Assembly: GCF_018130505.1 (NCBI RefSeq)
Contig: NZ_JAFCKH010000013.1
Span: forward strand, 186,001 to 250,000
Direction of reading: 5' to 3'
DNA: 64,000 nucleotides
DNA from: Bradyrhizobium tropiciagri
Lineage (GTDB): Bacteria > Pseudomonadota > Alphaproteobacteria > Rhizobiales > Xanthobacteraceae
Shown: positions 20,801 through 28,362 of the stretch, piece by piece
Position numbering within the stretch: position 1 is the stretch's first letter
How the letters are laid out: each line of letters begins with the position of its first letter
Position numbers and translations under genes: made by a program
The notes under the pieces: generated by a model
Databases searched by the model: none
Told to the model about the DNA's origin: nothing
The model's input: the letters and a program-made list of their open reading frames with translations, nothing else

Positions 20801-23800
20801 GACGTCCAGCATTCGCTGTCGATGGCGGGCACGGCCACTGCGGAGGCCATCATGACCGGCGCCCGCGAGGCGCAGACCACGCTGGTTTCGGCCTCCACCG
20901 ATGCCGCAACCCAGGTCAAGTCGCTGGCCGCCGACGTCCAGCATTCGCTGACGATGGTAGGCACGACCACCGCGGAAGCCATCATGACCGGCGCTCGTGA
21001 GGCACAGACCACGCTGGTTTCGGCATCCACCGATGCCGCAACCCAGGTCAAGTCGCTGACCGCCGACGTCGAGCGTACGCTGTCGATGGCCGGCACGGCC
21101 ACCGCGGAAGCCATCATGACCGGCGCCCGCGAGGCCCAGACCGCGCTGATCTCGGCATCGAGCGACGTCACCGGTCAGGTCAAGTCGCTCACCAGTGACG
21201 TCGAGCGCTCGCTGTCGATCGTCGGCTCCGCCACCGCGGAATCGATCGTCGCCAGCGCCCGCGAGGCGCAGACCACCCTCGCCGGTGCATCGACCGAAGC
21301 CACCAACCTGGTGCGTACGCTGGTCGCGGACGTGCAGCATTCGCTCTCGACCGCCGGCACCGCTACCGCGGAATCGATCGTGTCCAGCGCCCGCCACGCC
21401 CAGAGCACGCTGGCCGGCGCTTCCACCGAGGCCGCCGACCTGGTCCGCACGCTGGCGGCCGACATGGAGCGTTCGCTGTCGATGGTCGGCTCGGCCACCG
21501 CCGAAGCGATCACTGCCGGTGCACGCGAGGCCCAGACCACGCTGGTCGACACCTCCACCGAGGCCGTGACCCGGGTGTCGGCGCTTGCCGCCGATATCCA
21601 GCGCTCGCTGTCGATGGCCGGCAACGGCACTGCCGAGGTGCTGACCGCCAGCGCCCGCGAGGCGCAGAACACCCTCATCTCCGCCTCGTCGGAAGCGGCC
21701 AACCACGTCAAGTCGCTTGCTGTCGATATCGAACGCACGCTGACCACGGTCGGCACCAACACGGCGCAGACCATCCTCGGCAGCGCCCGCGAGGCCCAGA
21801 CCTCGTTCACGGCAACCGCCAGCGAGGCGGCAAGCCAGATCCGCGAGATCTCCAGCGAGATCGAGCGCTCACTGACCACCAGCAGCGCGGAAGCCGCCCA
21901 GACCATCCTCGGCAACGCCCGCGAGGCACAGAGCCTGTTCGCGGCAACCTCCGGCGATGCCGTCAACCAGATCCGCGTGCTCTCGACCGATATCGAGCGC
22001 GCGCTTGGCGCGGTCACGACCAAGACCACCGACAACATCCAGACCTCGGCGCAGAATGCCCAGGCGGCGCTGGTCAGCATGTCCAGCGAGGTCTCGACCA
22101 AGGTCAAGACCACCGCGGCCGACATCGAGCGTGCGGTGCTGTCGGCCTCCAGCGCCTTCGGTTCGGCGATGACCGGCAAGACCGACGAGATCGTCACCTA
22201 TGTGGCGCAGCAGGCCGACCGCCTATCGCAGATGGTCGACGGCCGCCGCGGCAGCCTGGTCGAGGCGCTGGGCGTCAAGTCCAGCCAGCTCGCGACCGAC
22301 ATCGATCGCGCCACCGCCGATGCGCTGAAGGCGATCGAGAGCCGCGGCATGGCGTTCTCGCAGTCGATGGCGACGCACGGCAACGATGTCGCGCGCAACA
22401 TCACCACGGCCGGCGACCAGGCGACCGGCGCGGTGGCGAAGTCGCTCAAGGACCTCGAGCAGGCCTCGCGCGCGGCGATCGACCAGTCGCGCCAGGTCTC
22501 GATCTCGGCCGTCACCGAGATGCAGGAGACCAGCAAGATCCTGCGCACCGACACGGTGGCGCTGTTCGAGCGGCTGCGCGAGGGCAACATCCTGCTGCAG
22601 GAGGTGCTGACCGGCGCCCACGACAACCTCAACTCGCTGGAGCGCGCGCTGGTGACCCGCGTGGCCGACTTCGTGTCCGCCATGAACGACGTCACCTCGC
22701 GCAACGGCGTGGCGACCCAGACGCTGGAAGACCAGCTCACCGTGTTCAACAGCAAGACCAGCAAGGCGCTGGAGGACCTCGGCGAGCTGTCGACCCAGTT
22801 CGAGACCCATGGCAAGGCGCTGATCGATGCGGCTGCCACGGTCGAGCAGGCCAACCGCTCGACGACGGCTTCGGTCAACGACCGCAAGTCGGCGCTGGAA
22901 GCGCTGGTCAACACCATCGACCTGCGCACCACCGATCTCGACCAGCGGCTGTCGCGCTTCACCGGCCTGCTCGATGAATCGCTGGCCGCGGCCGAAGAGC
23001 GTGCCCGCGACATCGCCCGCGTGGTGGCGGAGACCGCGGGCGCCGGCTCGGCAGCGATCAGCAGGCAGTTCGAAGCGGTGCGGCTCGCCGCCGAGAACGA
23101 GCGCCAGCAGACCGTCGACGCGATGAACGATCTCTACCAGCAGAGCAACGCAGAGACCGATGCGATGTTCAAGGAATCGACCGAGAAGTTCACCGCGATG
23201 GTCGCGGCGATGAAGCAGATGGCGGGCGAGATGCACTCCGAACTCGAGGCTACCCGCAACGAGCTGCGCCGCGGCGTGCTGGAGATGCCGCAGGAGGCCG
23301 CCGAGAACACCGCGCAGATGCGCAAGGTGATCGTCGACCAGATCGAGGCCCTCGCCGAGCTCAACCGCATCGTGGCCCATCACGGCCGCGGCCTCGACGT
23401 GGTCAGCGCCGGCCGCAGCAGCGCCCGCCAGGAGGAGCCGCTGATGGCCGCCGCCGGTGGCCGCAACGAGGCGCGGATGCGCGACGCAGCGATGCGTGAC
23501 ACCAGCATGCGTGACACCGTCATGCGCGACAACAGCAACAGCGCCTCGACACTGCCGCCGCCTGATCTCGGCATGCCTGCCTCGCGCCGCACCGAGGCGC
23601 CGCCGGTCAGCCCGGCAGGCCCCGACAACGGCCGCGGTGACGGCTGGCTGTCCGATCTCTTGAACCGCAGCGACGCACCGCCGCCGGCCCCGCCGAGCCG
23701 CGAGGCTCCGCGCCCCCGCCCGCAACAGCCGCCGCAGGCCGCCGCCAATCCGCTGGAGTCGCTGTCGCTCGACATCGGCCGGCTGATGGACCGCAACCTC

Positions 23801-24082
23801 GCCGCCGAGATGTGGGACCGCTACCAGCGCGGCGAGAACAAGGCGTTCAGCAAGCGCCTCTACACGCCGGCCGGCCAGAAGGCGTTCGACGAAGTGGCGC
23901 GCAAGTACCGCTCAGAGCGCGGCTTCAAGCAGACGGTCGACCGCTACATCGCCGAGTTCGAGCGCGTGCTCGACGAGGTCGCCCGCGAGGGCCGCGGCCA
24001 GCAGGAGCTGCGCAGCCACCTGACCTCGGAGACCGGGCTGGTGTACACCCTGCTCGCCCATGCGGCCGGACGGCTAGGGTAA
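17810..24082 (+). CDS. Giant coiled-coil polar growth protein, GPR/RgsE-like
   Basis: A 2090-residue protein from the ATG at 17810 (MANTPKKVKDPTEVALSAIQ); a GTG 21 bases earlier is a weaker choice. Length and architecture match the Hyphomicrobiales growth pole ring protein (GPR of Agrobacterium, RgsE of Sinorhizobium), needed for unipolar growth. An acidic/Pro-rich N-tail is followed by two membrane helices (about 96-123 and 134-160), then about 1700 residues of apolipoprotein-like helix. Within it are nine 11-residue repeats (about 580-680) and about fourteen 44-residue repeats (about 832-1448). After a Pro-rich linker, a conserved C-terminal domain (about 1983-2090) contains NLAAEMWDRYQRGENKAFSK. 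The two N-terminal helices and long coiled coil also resemble Caulobacter TipN. It is probably anchored in the inner membrane at the growing pole. Confidence 0.82.
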   Translation: MANTPKKVKDPTEVALSAIQEALNISEQGAENRAVNDGNAPPNHPPAAPDFAASPFEPHSAPAFQPIEEPRSPRRAANDDRATIGQMLQALQGGRPARNAFTLFFICSGAWLLGGLILTIAFWPSLQAAMAQGTGVLVLAGLAVLFAVPVLLFYYLASLASHGQRMQMIAQSMAQVAIRFSEPENAAADSMVTVGQAIRREVAAMGDGVERAIARAGELESLVANEVAALERAYSDNEVRIRALLQDIAHQRDNLVGQAEQVRSAISGVQIDLRHDIALISDAIASRVDEVAKSITSALEERGQHITTALSHAGDNMILALGERGGDLLDRLEEASSETTRAVLEASERLTTSLNFKTGHVHDEFVDLADRVHELLNERIDRITGEFEQRSATIIDGITDRTEQVHDSMKNSGDSLLLELELRSNDLISKIDDAGNRLAGQIMTSGDKATEALDVTVNSLVAKVVSQTETAHDSLSLQMTAFDELVKDHGSELAERFARDSGTLGALITRHISEFDRTVKTFGGDIVERMGQRTQDIAESLKTYVDTFDHRVTSNSGQITASLDQRLLQFETTLGSRVNNLDASLNDKLSTFDSALANKIGSLDSSLATKIGTLDTSLSGHLSTLDTSLGGHLSTLDSSLDNRLRSLDDTIDGRLKTLEVTFDSRAKSVTETIDGRLGTLATSLTEGAAQAIQSIDSRLGLLNTTLIDGTAQAIAAVDHRINNVAETIDGHSQRLADTINGRSAHLTDAISARFADIHQGIETRVGAVANDIDTRVAQFEDLLGSRVEAVAGRIESSGRQASEDLMSRAELLSSSIKSHVEDAERSLTNLVVNTSETIQTGARTAQQALLMVSSDVGAQLKLSSAEVEGVLTAVGTSAANSILTSARDAQASLVSASGDVASQIKSLSEDVERTLQAAGTATASSVLSGAREAQTTLVSASADAASQVKSLAADIERSLSMTGTATAEAIMTGAREAQTTLVSTSTDAATQVKSLVADVQHSLSMAGTATAEAIMTGAREAQTTLVSASTDAATQVKSLAADVQHSLTMVGTTTAEAIMTGAREAQTTLVSASTDAATQVKSLTADVERTLSMAGTATAEAIMTGAREAQTALISASSDVTGQVKSLTSDVERSLSIVGSATAESIVASAREAQTTLAGASTEATNLVRTLVADVQHSLSTAGTATAESIVSSARHAQSTLAGASTEAADLVRTLAADMERSLSMVGSATAEAITAGAREAQTTLVDTSTEAVTRVSALAADIQRSLSMAGNGTAEVLTASAREAQNTLISASSEAANHVKSLAVDIERTLTTVGTNTAQTILGSAREAQTSFTATASEAASQIREISSEIERSLTTSSAEAAQTILGNAREAQSLFAATSGDAVNQIRVLSTDIERALGAVTTKTTDNIQTSAQNAQAALVSMSSEVSTKVKTTAADIERAVLSASSAFGSAMTGKTDEIVTYVAQQADRLSQMVDGRRGSLVEALGVKSSQLATDIDRATADALKAIESRGMAFSQSMATHGNDVARNITTAGDQATGAVAKSLKDLEQASRAAIDQSRQVSISAVTEMQETSKILRTDTVALFERLREGNILLQEVLTGAHDNLNSLERALVTRVADFVSAMNDVTSRNGVATQTLEDQLTVFNSKTSKALEDLGELSTQFETHGKALIDAAATVEQANRSTTASVNDRKSALEALVNTIDLRTTDLDQRLSRFTGLLDESLAAAEERARDIARVVAETAGAGSAAISRQFEAVRLAAENERQQTVDAMNDLYQQSNAETDAMFKESTEKFTAMVAAMKQMAGEMHSELEATRNELRRGVLEMPQEAAENTAQMRKVIVDQIEALAELNRIVAHHGRGLDVVSAGRSSARQEEPLMAAAGGRNEARMRDAAMRDTSMRDTVMRDNSNSASTLPPPDLGMPASRRTEAPPVSPAGPDNGRGDGWLSDLLNRSDAPPPAPPSREAPRPRPQQPPQAAANPLESLSLDIGRLMDRNLAAEMWDRYQRGENKAFSKRLYTPAGQKAFDEVARKYRSERGFKQTVDRYIAEFERVLDEVAREGRGQQELRSHLTSETGLVYTLLAHAAGRLG
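19550..19846 (+). repeat. Nine tandem 33-bp (11-residue) repeats inside the GPR-like gene
   Basis: Units read LDASLNDKLST, FDSALANKIGS, LDSSLATKIGT, LDTSLSGHLST, LDTSLGGHLST, LDSSLDNRLRS, LDDTIDGRLKT, LEVTFDSRAKS and VTETIDGRLGT. The hydrophobic residues recur at positions 1, 5 and 9 of each 11-mer, a hendecad coiled-coil pattern. DNA identity between neighbouring units is high, suggesting growth by unequal exchange. Confidence 0.85.
20305..22155 (+). repeat. About fourteen tandem 132-bp (44-residue) repeats inside the GPR-like gene
   Basis: Each unit follows the plan TATAEAIMTGAREAQTTLVS plus about 24 residues ending in a VERSLSMAG-like segment. The four units between about 20700 and 21230 are nearly identical, sharing GCCATCATGACCGGCGC at 132-base spacing; outer units are more diverged. 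Since 44 is four times 11, the unit is four hendecads, so this block probably arose by duplication of a four-hendecad segment. The limits are approximate because edge units are degenerate. Confidence 0.85.
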
Positions 24083-24112
24083 GTTTCGCGAATAGTGAGT
24101 AGCGAATGGAAA

Positions 24113-24137
24113 CGGAGGCCGATCGGCCTCCGTTTTC
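24113..24137 (+). terminator. Intrinsic terminator after the GPR-like gene
   Basis: CGGAGGCCGATCGGCCTCCG (24113-24132) is a perfect 20-base palindrome followed by TTTTCGTTT, 30 bases after the stop codon. This is a textbook rho-independent terminator for the giant gene. Confidence 0.88.
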
Positions 24138-24199
24138 GTTTGGGCTAGCGCGAATGCGAGAGCGGATTGGTTACCGGCCGCGCTGCTACAGTCTCAACA

Positions 24200-24285
24200 C
24201 GTCATTGCGATGAGCGAAGCGACGAAGCAATCCATCGCTCCGCGCGTGCGGACAGGTGGATTGCTTCGCTTCGCTCGCAATGACG
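24200..24285. repeat. Dispersed palindromic repeat (REP-like)
   Basis: An inverted repeat with outer arms CGTCATTGCGATGAGCGAAG and its near complement ending CGCTCGCAATGACG, and inner arms GAAGCAATCCA and TGGATTGCTTC. From memory the same words are very common in Bradyrhizobium intergenic DNA. A truncated relative (CGTCATTGC...GCAATGACG) is at 34178-34205. Confidence 0.7.
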
Positions 24286-24327
24286 GGATTGGCAGACGGG
24301 AAAACTACTCGCTGCTCGCAGACCGAC

Positions 24328-25206
24328 TCACTGCCGCCGCCGCGGCCCCGGCCCGGGCGCCGCGGGGGCCGGCGCCGGCGCGGGCTCCGGTGCGGCGTTG
24401 TTGCTGCCGCCGAAGATCACGCGGCTCGGGTTGCGATCGAAATTGTTCACGGCGCGGCTGATGTCGGAGAGCGTGCGGCGGCCGTCGGAGATCAGCGCGC
24501 CGGAGCGCTTGTCGAGATCCTCGGCGAGGTCGCGGATCGACTTCACCATCTGGTTGAGCTCGCCGCCGGTCTTGCCGCCGGCGATGGTATCCAGTCCGAG
24601 CATCAGGCTGTCGGCCTTGCCCATCACGCCGTCGACCTTGAGCATGACGTTGTCGATCTTCTCGGAGTTGCGCGCCAGGGCCTGCGTGAACGTCTCGAGG
24701 TTCTTCAGCGAGTTCTTCACCGACTGCTGGTTGTCGGCGACGATGCGGTTGACGTTCTGCAAGGTGGCGCGGATCGCCTCGGTGACGTCCTGCAGCGCGT
24801 TGGGGTCGGCGGTCAGCACCGGGATGCCGTCCTCGTCGAGCGGCACCGGCGGGGCAGCCTCTTCGCCGCCCTTCAGCGAGATCGCGGCGACGCCGGTGAG
24901 GCCCTGGAATTCGAGGCCGACGACGGTGTCCTTGCGGATCGGGGCGTTGTTCTCGATCATCGCCAGCGCGACCACGCGCCGGGGATTGTCGAGCTTGACG
25001 GAGATGACCTCCCCTATCCGAATACCATTAAAATTGACATTGCCGCCGTTGCGCAGGCCGGAGGCCGGGCCCTCGAAAATCACCCGCAAAGGGCTGCGCT
25101 GCTTGGTGGTGTGCAGGCTCTGGAACCAGAGCACAAAGCCGAACGCGGCCGCGATCACCGCCAGCGTGAATGCCCCGATCAGGACGTAGTTCGCCCGCGT
25201 TTCCAT
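24328..25206 (-). CDS. MCE/MlaD-family lipid-transport protein
   Basis: A 292-residue periplasmic protein anchored by one N-terminal helix (METRANYVLIGAFTLAVIAA). The MCE domain (about 38-118) shows LRVIFEGPASGLRNGGNV, NGIRIGEVISVKLD and GLEFQGLTGVAAISLKGG. A helical stretch (about 140-260) and a Pro/Ala-rich tail follow. MlaD-type proteins form a hexameric ring that passes phospholipids between the outer membrane and the inner-membrane ABC permease. Third gene of the operon after the permease and ATPase, with 109 bases to the ATPase stop. No MlaC or PqiC/auxiliary lipoprotein gene follows. Confidence 0.9.
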   Translation of the reverse strand: METRANYVLIGAFTLAVIAAAFGFVLWFQSLHTTKQRSPLRVIFEGPASGLRNGGNVNFNGIRIGEVISVKLDNPRRVVALAMIENNAPIRKDTVVGLEFQGLTGVAAISLKGGEEAAPPVPLDEDGIPVLTADPNALQDVTEAIRATLQNVNRIVADNQQSVKNSLKNLETFTQALARNSEKIDNVMLKVDGVMGKADSLMLGLDTIAGGKTGGELNQMVKSIRDLAEDLDKRSGALISDGRRTLSDISRAVNNFDRNPSRVIFGGSNNAAPEPAPAPAPAAPGPGPRRRQ

Positions 25207-25315
25207 CGATTGCTTCCTAGGCCCTCGCGCAGCTCGGCTGCATCTGGGCCCGTCGAACTCCCTGTTGGCACATGATCCGGCCGGAGCACCGGCCTCCGCG
25301 ATCGGGGATCATGCG

Positions 25316-26092
25316 CTATGCCACAACGGCGCGGGCGCGCTTGCCGTTGAAATATTGCTGCAGCCACGGATGCTGCGATGCCTTCATGTCGGCGATCGAT
25401 CCTGCAGCAATGATCTTACCGTTCCCTAAAACGGCTATACGGTCGCACGCGGTATAAAGACTGTCGAGGTCGTGGGTTACCATGAAAACCGTCAGCCCCA
25501 AAGTGCGCTGCAGGGTGCGCACCAAATCGTCGAAATCGCCGGCGCCGATCGGATCGAGGCCCGAGGTCGGTTCGTCGAGAAACACCAGCTCGGGATCGAG
25601 CGCGAGCGCGCGCGCCAGTGCGACGCGCTTGACCATGCCGCCGGACAGTTCCGACGGATAGCGGTCAGCAACCTCCGGCTTCAGCCCGACCATTACCAGC
25701 TTGGCCGCCACGATCTCGTCGAGCAGCCGCTGCGAGACGCGCAGATATTCGCGCACCGGAAACTGGATGTTCTGTCGCACCGTGAGCGATGAGAACAGCG
25801 CGCCCTGCTGGAACAGCACGCCCCAGCGCCGCTCGACCGCGCGGCGCTGCGCGGTATTGGCGGCGTCGAGATCGACGCCGAACACCTCGATGCGGCCGGC
25901 GACCTTCGGCACCAGGCCGATGATGGTGCGCGTCAGCACCGACTTGCCGGCGCCCGACGGCCCGACGAAGCCGAGGATCTCGCCGCGCTTCACGTCGAGG
26001 TCGAGGCCGTCGAGCACGCGCGTCTTGCCGAATTGCACGGTGACGTCGCGGACGCGGATGATGGCGTCTTGCTCCTGCTCCGCCATCGTCAC
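25316..26092 (-). CDS. ABC transporter ATP-binding protein, MlaF type
   Basis: A 258-residue ATPase of the MCE lipid transporter. Walker A GPSGAGKS, Q-loop LFQQGALFSSLTV (characteristic of MlaF-type ATPases), signature LSGGMVKR and Walker B LVFLDEPTSGLDP are all visible. The start at 26092 overlaps the permease stop by four bases, so the two are translationally coupled. The protein powers phospholipid movement together with the STAS-permease gene upstream and the MCE protein downstream. Confidence 0.92.
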   Translation of the reverse strand: MTMAEQEQDAIIRVRDVTVQFGKTRVLDGLDLDVKRGEILGFVGPSGAGKSVLTRTIIGLVPKVAGRIEVFGVDLDAANTAQRRAVERRWGVLFQQGALFSSLTVRQNIQFPVREYLRVSQRLLDEIVAAKLVMVGLKPEVADRYPSELSGGMVKRVALARALALDPELVFLDEPTSGLDPIGAGDFDDLVRTLQRTLGLTVFMVTHDLDSLYTACDRIAVLGNGKIIAAGSIADMKASQHPWLQQYFNGKRARAVVA

Positions 26093-27222
26093 ATCCCGAT
26101 CGAGGCGAAGAAGATCGCGAACACGCCGTCCATCACGATCACGAAGAAGATCCCTTTCACCACCGACGAGGTGGTGTGCTGTCCGAGCGATTCCGCCGAG
26201 CCCTGCACCGCAAGTCCCTCGACGCAGGCGACGATGCCGATCACCGCGGCCATCACCGGCGCCTTGACCAGGCCGACGATGAAATGGTCGATCGATATGG
26301 CGTCACGAAGGCGGAGCAGGAACGCTTCCGGGTCGACGCCGCCGTAGAGCCACGCCACCAGGCCGCCGCCATAGAGCGCGGCCATCGCGCCGAGGAAGGC
26401 CAGAATCGGCAGCGCCAGCACCAGCGCGAGCATGCGCGGCAGCACCAGGACCTCGATCGGATCGAAGCCCATGGTGCGCAGCGCGTCGATCTCCTCACGC
26501 ATCTTCATCGAGCCGAGCTCGGCGGTGTAGGCCGAGCCGGAGCGGCCCGCCACCATGATCGCGACCAGCAGCACGCCGATCTCGCGCAGCACCAGCACGC
26601 CGAGCATGTCAACGACGAAGATGTCGGCGCCGAACCTGCGGAAATGGAAGATGCCCTGCTGCGAGATGATGCAGCCGATCAGGAACGTGATCAGCACCAC
26701 GATCGGCACCGCGCGCCAGCACACCTGCTCGAGGTGATGCACCGTCGAGGTCAGGCGGAAGCTGCGCGGACGGATCAGCACCTTGCCGGAGGCGGCCAGC
26801 ACCGCACCGAGCATGTCGACCAGGCTGACGATGGTGCCGCCGATGCCGACCACGACGCGGCCGATCTGCTCGAGCATGCCCGTGACCGACAGCGCGTCGC
26901 CATCGCCCTTCGGGGCTTCGCCGACGCGGCTGACTTCGTCGACCAGGCTGGAGTAGTTGGCGGAGAGGCCCGCGATCTTGGCTTCCGCCGAGGCATCGCT
27001 GAGGCTGCGGCGCAGCCGCTCGATCAGCCAGGCGCCGAACGTATCGAGGCTTGCGACCTGCGACACGTCGATGAAGATATGCGGCCGGCTGCCGCGCAGC
27101 TTCTCGGCATCGGAGACGATCCGTTCAAGGGCGGGGGCAAAGCGGGCGGTCCAGTCGCCCGCCGCGCACAATGCCAGTCCCTCGCCTTGGGCTATCCGCT
27201 CCAGTGTCGGGTCGCCGCTCAA
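26089..27222 (-). CDS. MlaE-type ABC permease with N-terminal STAS domain
   Basis: A 377-residue fusion. Residues 1 to about 100 form a STAS domain (IFIDVSQVASLDTFGAWLIE), the role played by separate MlaB in enterobacteria. The permease (about 130-377) shows the MlaE pattern GRSGSAYTAELGSMKMREEI and LRTMGFDPIEVLVLPRMLAL, with five or six helices. First gene of a three-gene operon (permease, ATPase, MCE protein). The STAS domain probably stabilises and regulates the ATPase. Fusion of this kind is common in alphaproteobacteria. Confidence 0.92.
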   Translation of the reverse strand: MSGDPTLERIAQGEGLALCAAGDWTARFAPALERIVSDAEKLRGSRPHIFIDVSQVASLDTFGAWLIERLRRSLSDASAEAKIAGLSANYSSLVDEVSRVGEAPKGDGDALSVTGMLEQIGRVVVGIGGTIVSLVDMLGAVLAASGKVLIRPRSFRLTSTVHHLEQVCWRAVPIVVLITFLIGCIISQQGIFHFRRFGADIFVVDMLGVLVLREIGVLLVAIMVAGRSGSAYTAELGSMKMREEIDALRTMGFDPIEVLVLPRMLALVLALPILAFLGAMAALYGGGLVAWLYGGVDPEAFLLRLRDAISIDHFIVGLVKAPVMAAVIGIVACVEGLAVQGSAESLGQHTTSSVVKGIFFVIVMDGVFAIFFASIGM

Positions 27223-27360
27223 TGTTGCCTAACCCCTTGCCCGGCTGTCGGTTTGAACGCAGGCTCCGGCACGGCCGGATCGGCTCGTCGAATCTGTCAC
27301 TAAACAGCCATAGTTGGTTGCGCCTCGCAAGCCACGGTTCAGGAAATAGTAGATTTTAAA

Positions 27361-28362
27361 ATGACTTCCAGCCCTTCCCGAACCATTTCCTTGAGCGCGC
27401 GGATCGAGCGCTGGCCGATCGCGGGCAGCTTCACGATCAGCCGCGGCGCCAAGACCGAGGCCGTGGTCGTGGTGGCGGAGGTCAGCCAGGGCGGCTTCAC
27501 CGGCCGCGGCGAATGCGTGCCCTATCCGCGCTATGGCGAGACGCCGGAGGCGACGCTGCAGGCGGTGCTGGCCATGCAGGCGCCGCTGGCGAACGGCATC
27601 GACCGGAGCGCCCTACAGGCCGCAATGCCCGCCGGTGCGGCCCGCAACGCGCTCGACTGCGCGCTGGCGGACCTCGAAGCCAAGCGCGCCGGCGAGCGGA
27701 TCTGGAGCCTGCTCGGCCGGCCGGCGCCGGAGCCACGCACCACCGCCTACACGATCTCGCTCGGAACGCCGGAGGTGATGGCCGAGGCCACCGCGAAGGC
27801 CGCGCACCGCGCGCTGCTCAAGATCAAGCTCGGCGGCGACGGCGATGCGGCGCGGATCGCCGCCGTGCGCAAGGCGGCGCCGTCGTCCGAACTGATCGTC
27901 GATGCCAACGAGGCGTGGACCGAGGACAATCTCGCCGCCAATCTCAAGGCCTGCGCCGATGCCGGCGTCACGCTGATCGAGCAGCCGCTGCCGGCGGGCA
28001 AGGACGAGGCGCTGGCGCGGATCGACCGCCCGGTGATGGTCTGCGCCGACGAGAGCGTGCACGACCGCGCCTCGCTCGAGGCGCTGCGCGGCCGCTATGA
28101 CGCGGTCAACATCAAGCTCGACAAGACCGGCGGGCTGACCGAGGCGCTCGCGATGGCGGACGCCGCCGACGCGCTCGGCTTCGAGATCATGATCGGCTGC
28201 ATGGTCGCGACCTCGCTGTCGATGGCCCCCGCGATGCTGATCGCGCAAGGCGCGCGCTTCGTCGATCTCGACGGCCCGCTGCTGCTGGCACGCGACCGCG
28301 ACCACGGCCTGCGCTACGCGGGCAGCCTGGTCTATCCGCCGGACGCGGCGCTGTGGGGATGA
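27361..28362 (+). CDS. Dipeptide epimerase (L-Ala-D/L-Glu epimerase type, enolase superfamily)
   Basis: A 333-residue enzyme of the muconate-lactonizing/mandelate racemase group. The KxK pair in LLKIKLGG (about 153-157), metal ligands in IVDANEAW, IEQPLP and CADESV, and the opposite-face Lys in NIKLDKTGG are all present. The C-terminal FVDLDGPLLLARDRDHGL fits the dipeptide epimerase subgroup. It probably converts L-Ala-D-Glu from recycled murein to L-Ala-L-Glu so it can be degraded. Convergent with the MFS gene, overlapping it by 31 bases. The neighbouring transporter might be functionally linked, but that is a guess. Confidence 0.85.
   Translation: MTSSPSRTISLSARIERWPIAGSFTISRGAKTEAVVVVAEVSQGGFTGRGECVPYPRYGETPEATLQAVLAMQAPLANGIDRSALQAAMPAGAARNALDCALADLEAKRAGERIWSLLGRPAPEPRTTAYTISLGTPEVMAEATAKAAHRALLKIKLGGDGDAARIAAVRKAAPSSELIVDANEAWTEDNLAANLKACADAGVTLIEQPLPAGKDEALARIDRPVMVCADESVHDRASLEALRGRYDAVNIKLDKTGGLTEALAMADAADALGFEIMIGCMVATSLSMAPAMLIAQGARFVDLDGPLLLARDRDHGLRYAGSLVYPPDAALWG

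Noticed and set aside
17969-21706. Open minus-strand frame of about 1245 codons opposite the GPR-like gene
   Set aside because: It mirrors the repeats of the sense gene, has Gly/Arg/Asp-rich repetitive composition and no family resemblance. High GC leaves antisense frames open.
20305-22155. Regular repeats considered as a CRISPR array or minisatellite
   Set aside because: Period is 132 bases, always in frame, without unique spacers; it is a protein repeat.
22223-23725. Second long minus-strand frame opposite the GPR-like gene
   Set aside because: Same reasoning: Arg/His/Gly-rich, no recognisable domain, sense strand has a clear gene.
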